The notes: generated by a model from the sequence alone, not told the origin. Counted from the stretch's first letter, positions 45,451-53,674 are shown. The stretch is 64,000 nt of DNA from Leptobacterium sp964389205 (GCA_964389205.1 CAYMDH010000005.1:45393-109392); one strand, 5' to 3'. A program made the numbers and translations.

Positions 45451-45458
45451 TATATTTG
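45451..45458 (+). promoter_or_regulatory. Probable promoter -7 box of the candidate small RNA
   Basis: TATATTTG matches TAnnTTTG exactly. No TTG lies at 17-23 bases upstream, so the -33 element is weak. It is followed after three bases by the first of two short ATG-initiated ORFs. Confidence 0.5.
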
Positions 45459-45464
45459 CAATGA

Positions 45465-45617
45465 ATTTAGGAGGCATACTCCCTAACCTCTTATAATGAA
45501 CAGTTATTACAACAATTCCTACTTATTAGAACTCCTAGATCTTTAAATTAAAGAATAGCACTATTTGATTAATAGACAAAGAGGTAGTTCAAGGAAACAA
45601 GAATTGCCTCTTTTTTT
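45465..45617 (+). ncRNA. Candidate small RNA with two tiny overlapping ORFs
   Basis: This gap of 360 bases has no ordinary gene. A TATATTTG box, a 13-pair terminator hairpin and a T-run define a transcript of about 150 bases. TTTAGGAG near its 5' end can pair with CTCCTAGA about 60 bases later, giving a long-range stem. An 11-codon ORF (MNLGGILPNLL, 45461-45496) ends in TAATG, which starts a 16-codon ORF (MNSYYNNSYLLELLDL, 45496-45546). No same-strand gene follows the terminator, so an attenuator role is not obvious. It could be a 6S-like or other regulatory RNA, or a relic leader. Confidence 0.4.
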
Positions 45618-45624
45618 CTCCCAA
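45579..45624 (+). terminator. Strong Rho-independent terminator
   Basis: AAAGAGGTAGTTC pairs with GAATTGCCTCTTT over 13 positions (two G-U pairs) around a ten-base loop and is followed by a T-run. It ends the candidate small RNA. Read on the other strand it lacks a T-run, so it does not serve the convergent peptidase gene. Confidence 0.8.
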
Positions 45625-45678
45625 TTGTTTTTAAATGCATTGTTTTTTGGAAATACTATTTGTATTCCTAACGAGTAA

Positions 45679-46368
45679 TTATTTAAAATGTAATAATAAA
45701 TTAGGATCAGGGCAGTTTTCTAAATAAATCGCTCTTTCTTTTTTAGTACACACTCCTGGATAATCCCCTATTTTGCCTTGTAAATCTTTAATAATTTGAA
45801 AATGTAAATGAGGTGCATAGTTTACATTTTCTTCAGGCACTCCTAAGCACGCTATTTGTTCTCCTTTTTTAATTTCTTTACCAATATACAATTCATTTAA
45901 TGAGGTTGCAGAGAGATGGCCATATAGCGTATAAAAAGCCTCATCATCAATAGTGTGTTCTAAAATAATTGTGGGCCCATAATCACCTTTGGTAGTATTA
46001 TTTTTAAAACTGTGTATTTTTCCTGATAAGGGGCTTCTAACACTGGTTCCTGCTTTTACCCAAAAATCAATGCCTAAATGAATAGAACGTGCATCACTTG
46101 TTGTCGAACTAAAAATAGTACTACTTTTATATAAGTTTCGTTCTTCATTATATCCACCATAGGCAACTAGGCAATTTTTCTTTTTTAAATAATTATTTAT
46201 AAAATGCTCTGTTTCATAGGGGTTTGACAAGTCAACTTTTGCCAACTCTTTATTTTGAACGGAGAAATCTATTGGCAGGTATTTTTCTATTGAAATGCTT
46301 GTATCTAGTATTTGAAAAGTTTTTGAAGCGTTCTTTTGAAGGACTGCTGCTAGTCTGTTTTTTTTCAT
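45679..46368 (-). CDS. M23 family metallopeptidase (LytM domain) without a signal peptide
   Basis: A 229-residue protein whose C-terminal half is a LytM/M23 domain: H97-x-x-x-D101 (IHLGIDFW), H151 (LYGHLS) and H187-x-H189 (HLHFQ) provide the zinc ligands and catalytic His. M23 enzymes cleave peptide bridges of peptidoglycan. No N-terminal signal peptide or membrane helix is visible, which is unusual and leaves its location open. It is the third gene of the first ECF sigma operon, 17 bases after the anti-sigma-like gene, suggesting cell-wall stress control (inference). Confidence 0.85.
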   Translation of the reverse strand: MKKNRLAAVLQKNASKTFQILDTSISIEKYLPIDFSVQNKELAKVDLSNPYETEHFINNYLKKKNCLVAYGGYNEERNLYKSSTIFSSTTSDARSIHLGIDFWVKAGTSVRSPLSGKIHSFKNNTTKGDYGPTIILEHTIDDEAFYTLYGHLSATSLNELYIGKEIKKGEQIACLGVPEENVNYAPHLHFQIIKDLQGKIGDYPGVCTKKERAIYLENCPDPNLLLHFK

Positions 46369-46385
46369 TCTAAAATTAATAGCTA

Positions 46386-46802
46386 CTAATTATCTTCAAT
46401 ACTTCTGGTATATCGATTTTTCAAAAAATACAATTGAACCATTAAGAGTGAAATTGCTAAAACGATGCCAAGAGACACTCCATTAGAAATCCCTAAGCTA
46501 TCTGCAAATGAAATATTAAAAGTAGGGATTTGAAATTTTGGAATCTCTATTTTAGAGAAAGAAATAGCTTTTAAATAAGAGGTATTAGTTGTACTAAAAA
46601 AAGACATCGCAATTAAAACAACAAGCATTACAACTACACCTATCCACCCTTTTTTCGATATTAAAGGTTGATGCGAGCGTTTATTTTGCAATGCCACAGC
46701 ATCCATTACACCATCTAAAAAAGAAGTAGATGGTTGCTCTAAACCTTGTTCTTTGAACACTTCTTTTAAAAAATCATCTGATTTATTTTCTTCTAACTTC
46801 AT
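46386..46802 (-). CDS. Putative anti-sigma-factor-like membrane protein
   Basis: A 138-residue protein encoded nine bases after an ECF sigma factor gene. The N-terminal 50 residues are soluble and charged (DFLKEVFKEQGLEQPSTSFLDGVMDAV). Two hydrophobic segments follow (about 55-68 and 108-127). This soluble-then-membrane layout plus gene order supports an anti-sigma role, but there is no HxxxCxxC zinc motif and I see no diagnostic domain. The function is therefore an inference from context. Confidence 0.6.
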   Translation of the reverse strand: MKLEENKSDDFLKEVFKEQGLEQPSTSFLDGVMDAVALQNKRSHQPLISKKGWIGVVVMLVVLIAMSFFSTTNTSYLKAISFSKIEIPKFQIPTFNISFADSLGISNGVSLGIVLAISLLMVQLYFLKNRYTRSIEDN

Positions 46803-46811
46803 TCTTCAAAT

Positions 46812-47369
46812 TTAGTGCAATACAGTATCTTTTAATAAAGATAATAGTTTATTACGGCTTCTGTATAGTTTTATTTTAATATTATTAGCATTTATCGCTG
46901 TAATTTTGCTTATTTCTTTTATTGATAATTCTTCAAAATAATAAAGTGTCATAATTATTTGTTCTTCATCTGTCAACTTCTTTAATGCATTATCAATAAT
47001 CTCTTTGCGTTCTTTTCTCTCAATAGTATATAATATATCTGTTTCAAAATTCAAATCTTTTTCTTGTATCACATCAATATCTTCTGAGTGAAAATGACGT
47101 TTTCGTTCTTTTAGTTTATCTAAACAGTGGTTATAACTAATTCTATACAACCAGGTCGAAAATTTAGCATCTCCTTTAAATCTTTTTAATGATTTAAAGC
47201 TTTTAATAAAAGCTTCTTGTGCCACATCTTCAGCCTCTTCTCTACTTTGCATCATCTTAACTGCGATAGTAAATACCATTCTTTCATACTTTTTCACTAA
47301 ATATGAAAAAGCATTTACATCTCCATTTAAGGTTTTTTCTATATAATAATGGTCAGGCTGGTTAGTCAT
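46812..47369 (-). CDS. ECF-type RNA polymerase sigma factor
   Basis: A 185-residue sigma-70 family protein with region 2 (AFSYLVKKYERMVFTIAVKMM and AEDVAQEAFIKSFKSLKRF, the -10 recognition part) and region 4 (LTDEEQIIMTLYYFEELSIKEISKI, helix-turn-helix). There is no region 1 or 3, as in all ECF factors. A matching TGTAACC-N17-GTCA promoter motif lies directly before its start, and a second copy faces the divergent DUF6249 gene, so it is probably autoregulated. It heads an operon with the anti-sigma-like and M23 genes. Confidence 0.92.
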   Translation of the reverse strand: MTNQPDHYYIEKTLNGDVNAFSYLVKKYERMVFTIAVKMMQSREEAEDVAQEAFIKSFKSLKRFKGDAKFSTWLYRISYNHCLDKLKERKRHFHSEDIDVIQEKDLNFETDILYTIERKERKEIIDNALKKLTDEEQIIMTLYYFEELSIKEISKITAINANNIKIKLYRSRNKLLSLLKDTVLH

Positions 47370-47379
47370 TATTTTGATT

Positions 47380-47407
47380 TGACTATAAAATCAAACAATT
47401 GGTTACA
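47380..47407 (-). promoter_or_regulatory. Probable ECF-type autoregulatory promoter of the sigma operon
   Basis: On the minus strand TGTAACC (47401-47407) is followed after 17 bases by GTCA (47380-47383), a typical ECF promoter layout. The sigma factor ATG lies only about ten bases downstream, so the leader would be very short. The same pair at identical spacing faces the opposite way next to it. Confidence 0.55.
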
Positions 47408-47440
47408 CTTTTTTACTAAAAAAATAAATATGCTGTTTTT

Positions 47441-47468
47441 TGTAACCAAGACATTCTTTTTAAGGTCA
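47441..47468 (+). promoter_or_regulatory. Probable ECF-type promoter of the DUF6249 gene
   Basis: TGTAACC (47441-47447), 17 bases, then GTCA (47465-47468), identical in layout to the promoter of the divergent sigma factor operon. The TTGGTTACA and TGTAACCAA ends form an inverted repeat with a 33-base spacer. The ATG is about 42 bases downstream. Confidence 0.55.
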
Positions 47469-47510
47469 TACTGGCGTAACAAAAAAATTAACTTTTAAAC
47501 TCAATACATT

Positions 47511-47855
47511 ATGCATTCAGAAGGAATCGTATTCATCGCACTTTTTATGGTAATATTTGGAATTGCCTATCTAAGATACTCAACAAGAAATAAAGAACGT
47601 ATAGCACTTATAGAAAAAGGTGCCGATGCTTCTATTTTTTTTAGTAAGAAAAAAACATTTACAGCTCCCATATGGAAAGTTGTTGTTTTAAATCTAGCAC
47701 TTTTACTAATGGGTATTGGTGTTGGGGTTTTCATGGGCGGGTTATTACATTATAATTTTAATGTAGAAGAGGAAATTGCATTTCCAGGAACCATTTTCTT
47801 GATGGCTGGTATTGGTTTATTTACAGGCTTCACAATGACTAAAAAGTTAGAATAA
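47511..47855 (+). CDS. DUF6249 membrane protein
   Basis: A 114-residue membrane protein. The N-terminal segment (about 5-21) is hydrophobic, followed by the family stretch NKERIALIEKGADASIFF. Two further hydrophobic segments follow (about 50-72 and 88-107). DUF6249 proteins are frequent in Bacteroidota next to ECF sigma genes. The divergent promoter pair suggests it is a target of the sigma factor across the intergenic region. Function is unknown. Confidence 0.82.
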   Translation: MHSEGIVFIALFMVIFGIAYLRYSTRNKERIALIEKGADASIFFSKKKTFTAPIWKVVVLNLALLLMGIGVGVFMGGLLHYNFNVEEEIAFPGTIFLMAGIGLFTGFTMTKKLE

Positions 47856-47945
47856 TCAATATAAATTATTATTTATCAATCATAAAACAGGTACTTAGTA
47901 TTTAATAATGTCCGTTTTTCATTTATAATTTAAAACTATTTAAAA

Positions 47946-48786
47946 ATGAAGAAAATAGTAATAACACTAATACTAACTATGATTATTAGTTTTATTGGTG
48001 CTCTATTTTTATTTGAATATTTACAAAATAGAGGTAATGAGGAAGCCATATATTCAAAAATATATTCCGATATATTAAATGAAAAAAGACGAGTAATTGT
48101 ACATTTATCTAGAAGTTATGATCATACTACTTCTAAAAAATATCCTGTTATGTATGTTTTAGATGGTACTTCACAAGATGATCATACAGCTTATAAAAGT
48201 GATGTATTATCAGCTGCTGGGATAACTCCAGAATTTATTACCGTTGGAATTCCTAATACTAATGGAAATCGTTCCCGAGATTTAACCCCTCCTACTATGA
48301 AAATTGATCTAGATGATCCAAATAGTAAAATGGGAAATGGAAATAAATTATTAGCTTTTATAGAAAAAGAACTGATGCTTTATATGAATGCAAATTATAG
48401 AACAAATGGGTATACTATGTTTAGCGGAAATTCTAGAGGAGGGTTATTAGTCATGTATTCTTTATTAGAAAAACCTACTCTTTTTGATGCTCATTTCTCT
48501 TACAGTCCTGCTTTTTGGAGAGAGAATCAAAAAATTATAGCACAAGCGAAAACCGTTTTTTCTAAAAAAAGACACATTAGATTCTTTTTTGTTTTTGTCA
48601 ATTGGTTCTGAAGAAAATGAAAAAATGAAGGCAGGATTTTCTGCTATGGAAACAGTTTTAAAAAGAAATTTCCTCAGAGGGTTTAATTGGCACTCAACCT
48701 ATACTCCCCATGAAAATCATGCAACAAATTCATATGTATCAGTACCAATGGCCTTAAAAAAATGGGGATTACATATGAATAATTAA
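47946..48786 (+). pseudogene. Frameshifted alpha/beta-hydrolase esterase (IroE/esterase D-like)
   Basis: One gene split by a +1 change at an A7 run (48564-48570). The first part (222 residues) has a membrane anchor (4-25), the KYPVMYVLDG esterase strand and the nucleophile motif GNSRGG (Ser163). The second frame supplies SIGSEENEKMKAGF and HENHATN, which holds the probable catalytic His. Removing one A rejoins both parts into a full esterase domain of normal layout. This may be a true pseudogene, a sequencing error in a homopolymer, or a slippage-regulated gene. The enzyme family hydrolyses esters such as siderophore or acyl esters. Confidence 0.8.
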
Positions 48787-48917
48787 TAAAACAATAGTAT
48801 TTTTATTAAAATATTTTTGCCCCCTCCTTATCTCTATTAAAATCTTAACACTTTTTAGGCAAGATAAGCGTAAGGAATTCGTTAATATTCGACTGACCAA
48901 TCCAAAATTTTGACATC

Positions 48918-49610
48918 ATGAATTTTCTTAAAACAAGTACTCAGTTTATATTATTAGTTTTATTTATGGTAAGCTGCCAAACTAATACATCGCATGCTTC
49001 AGATAAAAAGATATCATCTACATCTGTTAGTGAAAAACCTGAGGTTACATATACCCAACAAGATCTTTCTAAATTTGAAACTGCTTATTTTGCAAGTGGA
49101 TGCTTTTGGTGTGTTGAAGCGATATTTGAAAGTGTGAAAGGAGTAAAAGAAGTGATATCTGGATATTCTGGAGGAGTAAAAGAAAACCCTACATATGAAC
49201 AAATAGGTCGTGGACTTACAGATCATGCAGAAGCTGTAGAGGTTTATTACGATCCAAAAGTAGTAAGTCATGAAACTCTAGTTCGTGTATTCTTTGCATC
49301 GCATGATCCTACTACTTTAAATAGACAAGGGCCAGACAGAGGGCCACAATACAGATCTATCATCTTTTATAAAAACGAAAAAGAAAGAGGAGCTATTATT
49401 AGATATTATGAATTGCTAGAGAAAGAAAAAATATTTACTAAGCCTATTGTTACAGAAATCAAAGCATTTACCATATTTTATGATGCTGAAGACTATCATC
49501 AAGATTTTGAAAGAAAACATCCTAACAATCCCTACATAAGAAACGTATCTGTACCTAGATTGCGAAGATTTCAAAGTAAATATCCAGAATTGCTAAAAGA
49601 ATCTCATTAA
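48918..49610 (+). CDS. msrA: Peptide methionine sulfoxide reductase MsrA, lipoprotein form
   Basis: MsrA reduces the S-form of methionine sulfoxide in damaged proteins. The 230-residue protein begins with a lipoprotein signal ending in MVSC (Cys20) and then a linker, so the enzyme is anchored in the envelope rather than cytoplasmic. The catalytic loop is GCFWCVEAIF with Cys62, and SGYSGG, YDPKVVSHETL and the C-terminal YHQDF motif are all present. Resolving cysteines C-terminal to the domain are not obvious. It is followed 23 bases later by the AhpD-like gene, suggesting a small oxidative-damage pair. Confidence 0.94.
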   Translation: MNFLKTSTQFILLVLFMVSCQTNTSHASDKKISSTSVSEKPEVTYTQQDLSKFETAYFASGCFWCVEAIFESVKGVKEVISGYSGGVKENPTYEQIGRGLTDHAEAVEVYYDPKVVSHETLVRVFFASHDPTTLNRQGPDRGPQYRSIIFYKNEKERGAIIRYYELLEKEKIFTKPIVTEIKAFTIFYDAEDYHQDFERKHPNNPYIRNVSVPRLRRFQSKYPELLKESH

Positions 49611-49615
49611 TTTTG
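49608..49615 (+). promoter_or_regulatory. Possible promoter box before the AhpD-like gene
   Basis: TAATTTTG fits TAnnTTTG and overlaps the msrA stop region, 18 bases before the next ATG. A TTG lies 15 bases upstream, slightly closer than the usual range. Confidence 0.4.
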
Positions 49616-49633
49616 TTTTCGTTAAAATAAAAT

Positions 49634-50239
49634 ATGAGCTGGATTAAAAGAGTTTCTTATGCTGAAGCTACGGGTAAATTAAAACGTATTTACGATCGTA
49701 TAAAAGGTCCTGATGATTATATAGATAATATTTTATTAGTACATAGTTTACGTCCAAATACACTAGAAGGGCATATGCATGTCTATAAAAATATTCTTCA
49801 TCATGCTTCTAATACCTTTTCGAATTGGTTTTTAGAAGCCTTAGGCACCTATGTAAGTTATCTTAATGATTGCCAATATTGCTATTTGCATCATTACGAA
49901 GGAATGAAGCGATTTTTAAATGATAATAAAAGAGCTATTACCATTAAAAATAGTATAGAGAATGACTCTTTAAATACTTCATTTTCTGAGAAGGAATTAT
50001 TAGTTTTTGAATACGCTAAAAAATTAACACTCACACCTTCTTCAATGATAGAGAATGATATAAAAAACCTAAAAGACAAAGGTTATAATGATGGAGAACT
50101 ATTAGAAATCAATCAAGTAATTAGTTATTTCAATTATGCCAACAGGACTGTTTTAGGGTTAGGTGTTACCACAGAAGGAGATATATTAGGACTTTCGCCT
50201 AATAGTAAAGAAGACGAAAAAAGCTGGGGCCATTCTTAA
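49634..50239 (+). CDS. Peroxidase-related AhpD-like protein
   Basis: A 201-residue member of the carboxymuconolactone decarboxylase/AhpD superfamily, longer than the 115-residue member near tatC. The redox site C80-Q-Y-C83 followed by H86-H87 is visible in LNDCQYCYLHHYEG. The N-terminal part (RVSYAEATGKLKRIYDRIKG) and C-terminal ANRTVLGLGVTTEGD match uncharacterised peroxidase-related enzymes. The neighbouring MsrA lipoprotein suggests an oxidative-stress theme, but no substrate can be assigned. Confidence 0.85.
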   Translation: MSWIKRVSYAEATGKLKRIYDRIKGPDDYIDNILLVHSLRPNTLEGHMHVYKNILHHASNTFSNWFLEALGTYVSYLNDCQYCYLHHYEGMKRFLNDNKRAITIKNSIENDSLNTSFSEKELLVFEYAKKLTLTPSSMIENDIKNLKDKGYNDGELLEINQVISYFNYANRTVLGLGVTTEGDILGLSPNSKEDEKSWGHS

Positions 50240-50326
50240 AAAATTAACCCTTGTTTAAATCTATTTTGTAGATATCATTTTGTTTCAGCATATTTTATAT
50301 CTTTAAATCTTTCTTATGCAAACACT

Positions 50327-51061
50327 ATGAAACATATCTTATTTCTATTTTTAATTTTCTGTACTCTCAACAGTTGCAAGCAATCAGAAAAGGAGAATCA
50401 TCAACTTATTTCCATAAAAAAAGCATTAACTCCTCCTGTAATTGATGGAGTTGCTAATGACATCTGCTGGCAAAAAAGTAGCTGGTTACCCCTCGATCAA
50501 AATTGGTTAGGAGAAGCATATTCATCAGATGATTTTACAGGTTTTTATAAAGCAACCTGGTCTGAAGAAGCACTGTATCTATTAGTAAAAATAGAAGACG
50601 ATATATTGTTTGATCAATATGAAGATCCTTTAGAATTATGGTGGGATGATGATTGTGTAGAAGTTTTTGTAGACGAAGATAATTCAGGAGGAAATCATCA
50701 GTTTACTCATAATGCTTTTGCATATCATGTTGCTATGGATGGTAATGTAGTAGATTTAGGGCCCGATGAAAAGCCTCATTTATATAATGATCATGTTATT
50801 TCTAAAAGAACTGTCACGGGTACTTCTACGCTATGGGAATTATCTATAAAAATATACGGAGATGATTACGTAGATGGAAAAGTAAATGCAGCTAAAAAAT
50901 TAATTTCTGGAAAAAGCATTGGCTTTGCTTTAGCATATTGTGATAATGATGCAAGCAAAGAGCGTGAAAACTTTATTGGCTCTGTATATGTGCCTGGTGA
51001 AGATAAAAATCAAGGATGGATAGATGCTAATATCTTTGGAACTCTTGTGTTAGAAGATTAA
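50327..51061 (+). CDS. CBM9-like carbohydrate-binding lipoprotein
   Basis: A 244-residue lipoprotein with the lipobox TLNSC (Cys17) and a family 9 carbohydrate-binding-like domain. The domain hallmarks are PPVIDGVANDICWQKSSW at the start, FTGFYKATWSEEALYLLVKIEDD, DDDCVEVFVDEDNS and a final WIDANIFGTLVLED strand. Such domains bind sugar chain ends. No catalytic domain is attached. The protein probably sits on the outer membrane; ligand and role are unknown. It is convergent with the second ECF operon. Confidence 0.85.
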   Translation: MKHILFLFLIFCTLNSCKQSEKENHQLISIKKALTPPVIDGVANDICWQKSSWLPLDQNWLGEAYSSDDFTGFYKATWSEEALYLLVKIEDDILFDQYEDPLELWWDDDCVEVFVDEDNSGGNHQFTHNAFAYHVAMDGNVVDLGPDEKPHLYNDHVISKRTVTGTSTLWELSIKIYGDDYVDGKVNAAKKLISGKSIGFALAYCDNDASKERENFIGSVYVPGEDKNQGWIDANIFGTLVLED

Positions 51062-51079
51062 CAAAATAGCAACGTAAAA

Positions 51080-52507
51080 TTATTGCATAACAACATCACT
51101 ATATTTTGCATTTATGGTAATAGACCTATCTGAGTTTTTTTCCTTATTATATCCTTTTACAAGTTTATTAGCATAGTTTTTAGTTACTTTCACCGTAAGC
51201 CACTCTGGGTATTTTACTCCTGAGTTAGATCCGTTGTAATAAATATCGAATGTACTTTTTGGAAGCACTAATACAACATCTGTATTTTCTAAACCTATAT
51301 CTAATGATGAAAAACTATCGGCTACTTTTTTAATTTCTAAATTTCCAAAAGATCCATTGATAATACTATTATCTATTATAGTTCCTATATACACATCTGA
51401 AGAGTTTGAGGTTAACTTTAAACTCTTTACATTTTTTAAATGCACATCATTTACATAATTTACTTTTAATTGCCCATAATTCCAATGTTCAATTTCAATA
51501 GGAGAATACGAAGCTTCTATAGAAGTTTCTTTTCCATCTATAGTTTGAGCAAGCAACCTTGTGTGAGACAAGGTTGCTTTAATGTTTTTATAGTTTGCAG
51601 ATAATTTTACTTCTCCATGACGCACATTCATTTTAAGCTTAGCATCTTTTGGCATTTTAATAATGATGGTCTTTTTTACTTTTAAGTTTTTGTCATCATC
51701 ATCTATAATAAATTTATAATCGTAATTAGATTTTTCTTCTTTAACCGCTTCCTGAACTTGTTTTCGTATCTCATCTGCTTTCTTTCTTACCTCATCAAGT
51801 TGCTTTCTATGTTCTTTTTTTATTCTATATGCCTGTTTTTTTTGATTTTCCCTATGCTCTTCAAAAAGCTCTTTATGTTCCTCTTTCCATTCTTTCATCT
51901 CTTTTTTCCAGGCCTCCAATTCTTTTTTGAAGTTTCCATCAAATTCTTTGTTAAACTTCTTCTTCCATTCTTTTAAATACTTATCTCCATCTTTTTTATA
52001 GGCTTCATAATCAAAATCTATAGAATTAAAACCATGTAGTGCTAATGCTGGTATTTCTGGAATATCAACAATAAATGGCGTTAGCTCTGATAGATCAATA
52101 TCAGGAATGATAAATTCTGGCATCACAAAATCAAAATCAAAATCAAGATCAAGGTCTGAGAATACAACATTTCCGCCATCAAAAATAAAATTTCCGCCAG
52201 ATTTAGATCTAATTGATATTCTTGATTTATCGCCAGTTGCCTTAAAGTCCCATTTTTCAAAATAAGTATTGGCATCTTCTTTACTCGCGTCTTCAATTTC
52301 CATAATTGCTTCAACCGAAACTGTATTTTTATCCCAGGTTTGAAAAACAATGTCTGTATAGCTTGTATTGATATCTATTGTAACATCTTTATTTACAGAA
52401 AAAGTCTCTGTCTTCTTTTTGGTTTGTTTTTGCCCAGATACGTTTATAGTAATTGCTAATAAAAAGGCAAAAATCCATTTAAATTTGATTTTTAGTAATT
52501 GTTTCAT
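51080..52507 (-). CDS. Secreted DUF4097-like beta protein with a long charged helix
   Basis: A 475-residue secreted protein with a Sec signal (to about residue 25, NVSG-QKQ). Two beta-rich parts that look like DUF4097-type adhesin-like repeats (about 30-160, and 280-470 with YSDVVMQ at the end) flank an unusually long, charged helix at about 165-262 rich in Lys, Glu and Trp. An acidic DLDLDFDFDF stretch lies at about 118-127. It is the third gene of a sigma/anti-sigma operon and overlaps the anti-sigma gene by 29 bases. It may sense or form an envelope structure, but the function is not known. Confidence 0.72.
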   Translation of the reverse strand: MKQLLKIKFKWIFAFLLAITINVSGQKQTKKKTETFSVNKDVTIDINTSYTDIVFQTWDKNTVSVEAIMEIEDASKEDANTYFEKWDFKATGDKSRISIRSKSGGNFIFDGGNVVFSDLDLDFDFDFVMPEFIIPDIDLSELTPFIVDIPEIPALALHGFNSIDFDYEAYKKDGDKYLKEWKKKFNKEFDGNFKKELEAWKKEMKEWKEEHKELFEEHRENQKKQAYRIKKEHRKQLDEVRKKADEIRKQVQEAVKEEKSNYDYKFIIDDDDKNLKVKKTIIIKMPKDAKLKMNVRHGEVKLSANYKNIKATLSHTRLLAQTIDGKETSIEASYSPIEIEHWNYGQLKVNYVNDVHLKNVKSLKLTSNSSDVYIGTIIDNSIINGSFGNLEIKKVADSFSSLDIGLENTDVVLVLPKSTFDIYYNGSNSGVKYPEWLTVKVTKNYANKLVKGYNKEKNSDRSITINAKYSDVVMQ

Positions 52508-53072
52508 TTTGAGTTTCTTTTAATTCTTTTAATTTATCTTTTAATCGATATAGCAATTGTAACCGTATTTGTAAATTATTGATTAGCGATGTAATATTTT
52601 GTTCGTTAGGCCCTACTTGATTTAACTCTACCCCTAATGTATTGTATTCATCATTTAATTCGTTAAGACGCTGCATATAACCATCTAAGAGTTGTTTATT
52701 CTCTTCTGTGATTTCAATTTGAGAAAGTTCCAAATTGATATTTGCTATATAATAATCTTCTACTTTTTTTAACTCTGGAGAAATATTTCCTAACGTAATT
52801 TGATTAGGCTTATCTTCTTCTTTTACAGTTATTGTAACAATACTTGGATCATTTGTTGTAATAGCTCCTTTATTTAAAAATGTATATACAAAAAATCCAG
52901 AGACAATTAACACAATAGCTGCTGCTGCTATCTTCATAAAAAAGAAAGTGTTTTTTTTCGTCTTGGGAAGTTCTTTTTCTAGTTTTTCAAGAAAACGAGC
53001 TTCATGCCCTTCCCTCATTTTTAAAGAAGAAGGTTTTTCATTTTTAAAAAGCTTTTTAAGATCTTGTCCCAT
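52479..53072 (-). CDS. Putative anti-sigma factor with one membrane helix
   Basis: A 197-residue protein encoded next to the second ECF sigma factor. The N-terminal 40 residues are soluble and charged (GQDLKKLFKNEKPSSLKMREGHEARFLEKL), one membrane helix lies at about 44-65, and the C-terminal periplasmic part is a Glu/Lys/Asn-rich helical segment. The gene overlaps the sigma gene by 17 bases and the downstream secreted-protein gene by 29 bases. There is no zinc-binding HxxxCxxC motif. The anti-sigma role is inferred from gene order and topology. Confidence 0.7.
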   Translation of the reverse strand: MGQDLKKLFKNEKPSSLKMREGHEARFLEKLEKELPKTKKNTFFFMKIAAAAIVLIVSGFFVYTFLNKGAITTNDPSIVTITVKEEDKPNQITLGNISPELKKVEDYYIANINLELSQIEITEENKQLLDGYMQRLNELNDEYNTLGVELNQVGPNEQNITSLINNLQIRLQLLYRLKDKLKELKETQNETITKNQI

Positions 53073-53598
53073 ACTGTTTACTTTTCAATGATTCTTTTAA
53101 TTTTTTCTTGGCTCTCATTAATTGTGTTCTGGATGCTGTCTCAGAAATTTTTAATATTTCAGAAATCTCACCATGATCATAGCCTTCCATCAAATATAAC
53201 ATCGTTACATACTTATATTTTTCTGGTAAGCATTCTATAGCATACTTAATTTCATCCATATCTATAGTATCTTCAATCTCCCAATCATCATCTTCTGTCA
53301 CATGCATATAACCTTCATCTAATGCTAGATAATGTTCTTTTTTCACTTTTAAAAAGTCAATGCATTTGTTTATAACAATTTTTTTTAACCAAGCTCCAAA
53401 GGTGACTTCTGCTTTGTATTGATGCATTTTTTGAAATGCTTTAATGAATGCTTCTTGAACAACATCTTCAGCATCTTCCGTATTTTTTAAAAATCGCATC
53501 GCCACATAATACATCCCATCACAATATTGCTTATAAAGCTTTAATTGCGCGCTTCGCTCATTTTTTATGCATTTCTCAATCAATTCAATTTGAAACAT
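53056..53598 (-). CDS. ECF-type RNA polymerase sigma factor
   Basis: A 180-residue ECF sigma factor. Region 2 has YYVAMRFLKNTEDAEDVVQEAFIKAF, and region 4 has LPEKYKYVTMLYLMEGYDHGEISEIL as the helix-turn-helix. It is distinct from the other ECF factor in the window, though both belong to the large Bacteroidota group. A TGTAACCAA motif like the one at the first sigma operon lies 17 bases before the ATG, but without GTCA at the matching distance. It heads an overlapping operon with an anti-sigma-like gene and a secreted protein gene. Confidence 0.92.
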   Translation of the reverse strand: MFQIELIEKCIKNERSAQLKLYKQYCDGMYYVAMRFLKNTEDAEDVVQEAFIKAFQKMHQYKAEVTFGAWLKKIVINKCIDFLKVKKEHYLALDEGYMHVTEDDDWEIEDTIDMDEIKYAIECLPEKYKYVTMLYLMEGYDHGEISEILKISETASRTQLMRAKKKLKESLKSKQYGTRS

Positions 53599-53674
53599 GC
53601 CGGCTAGTTTCTAGTTGGTTACAGTTGCTAATCATTTTTAAAGACGATACAAAAAAACAAGTGTTGCAATTTTT

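Noticed and set aside
48589..48786. Separate 65-residue ORF
   Set aside because: It reads as the C-terminal part of the frameshifted esterase rather than an independent gene.
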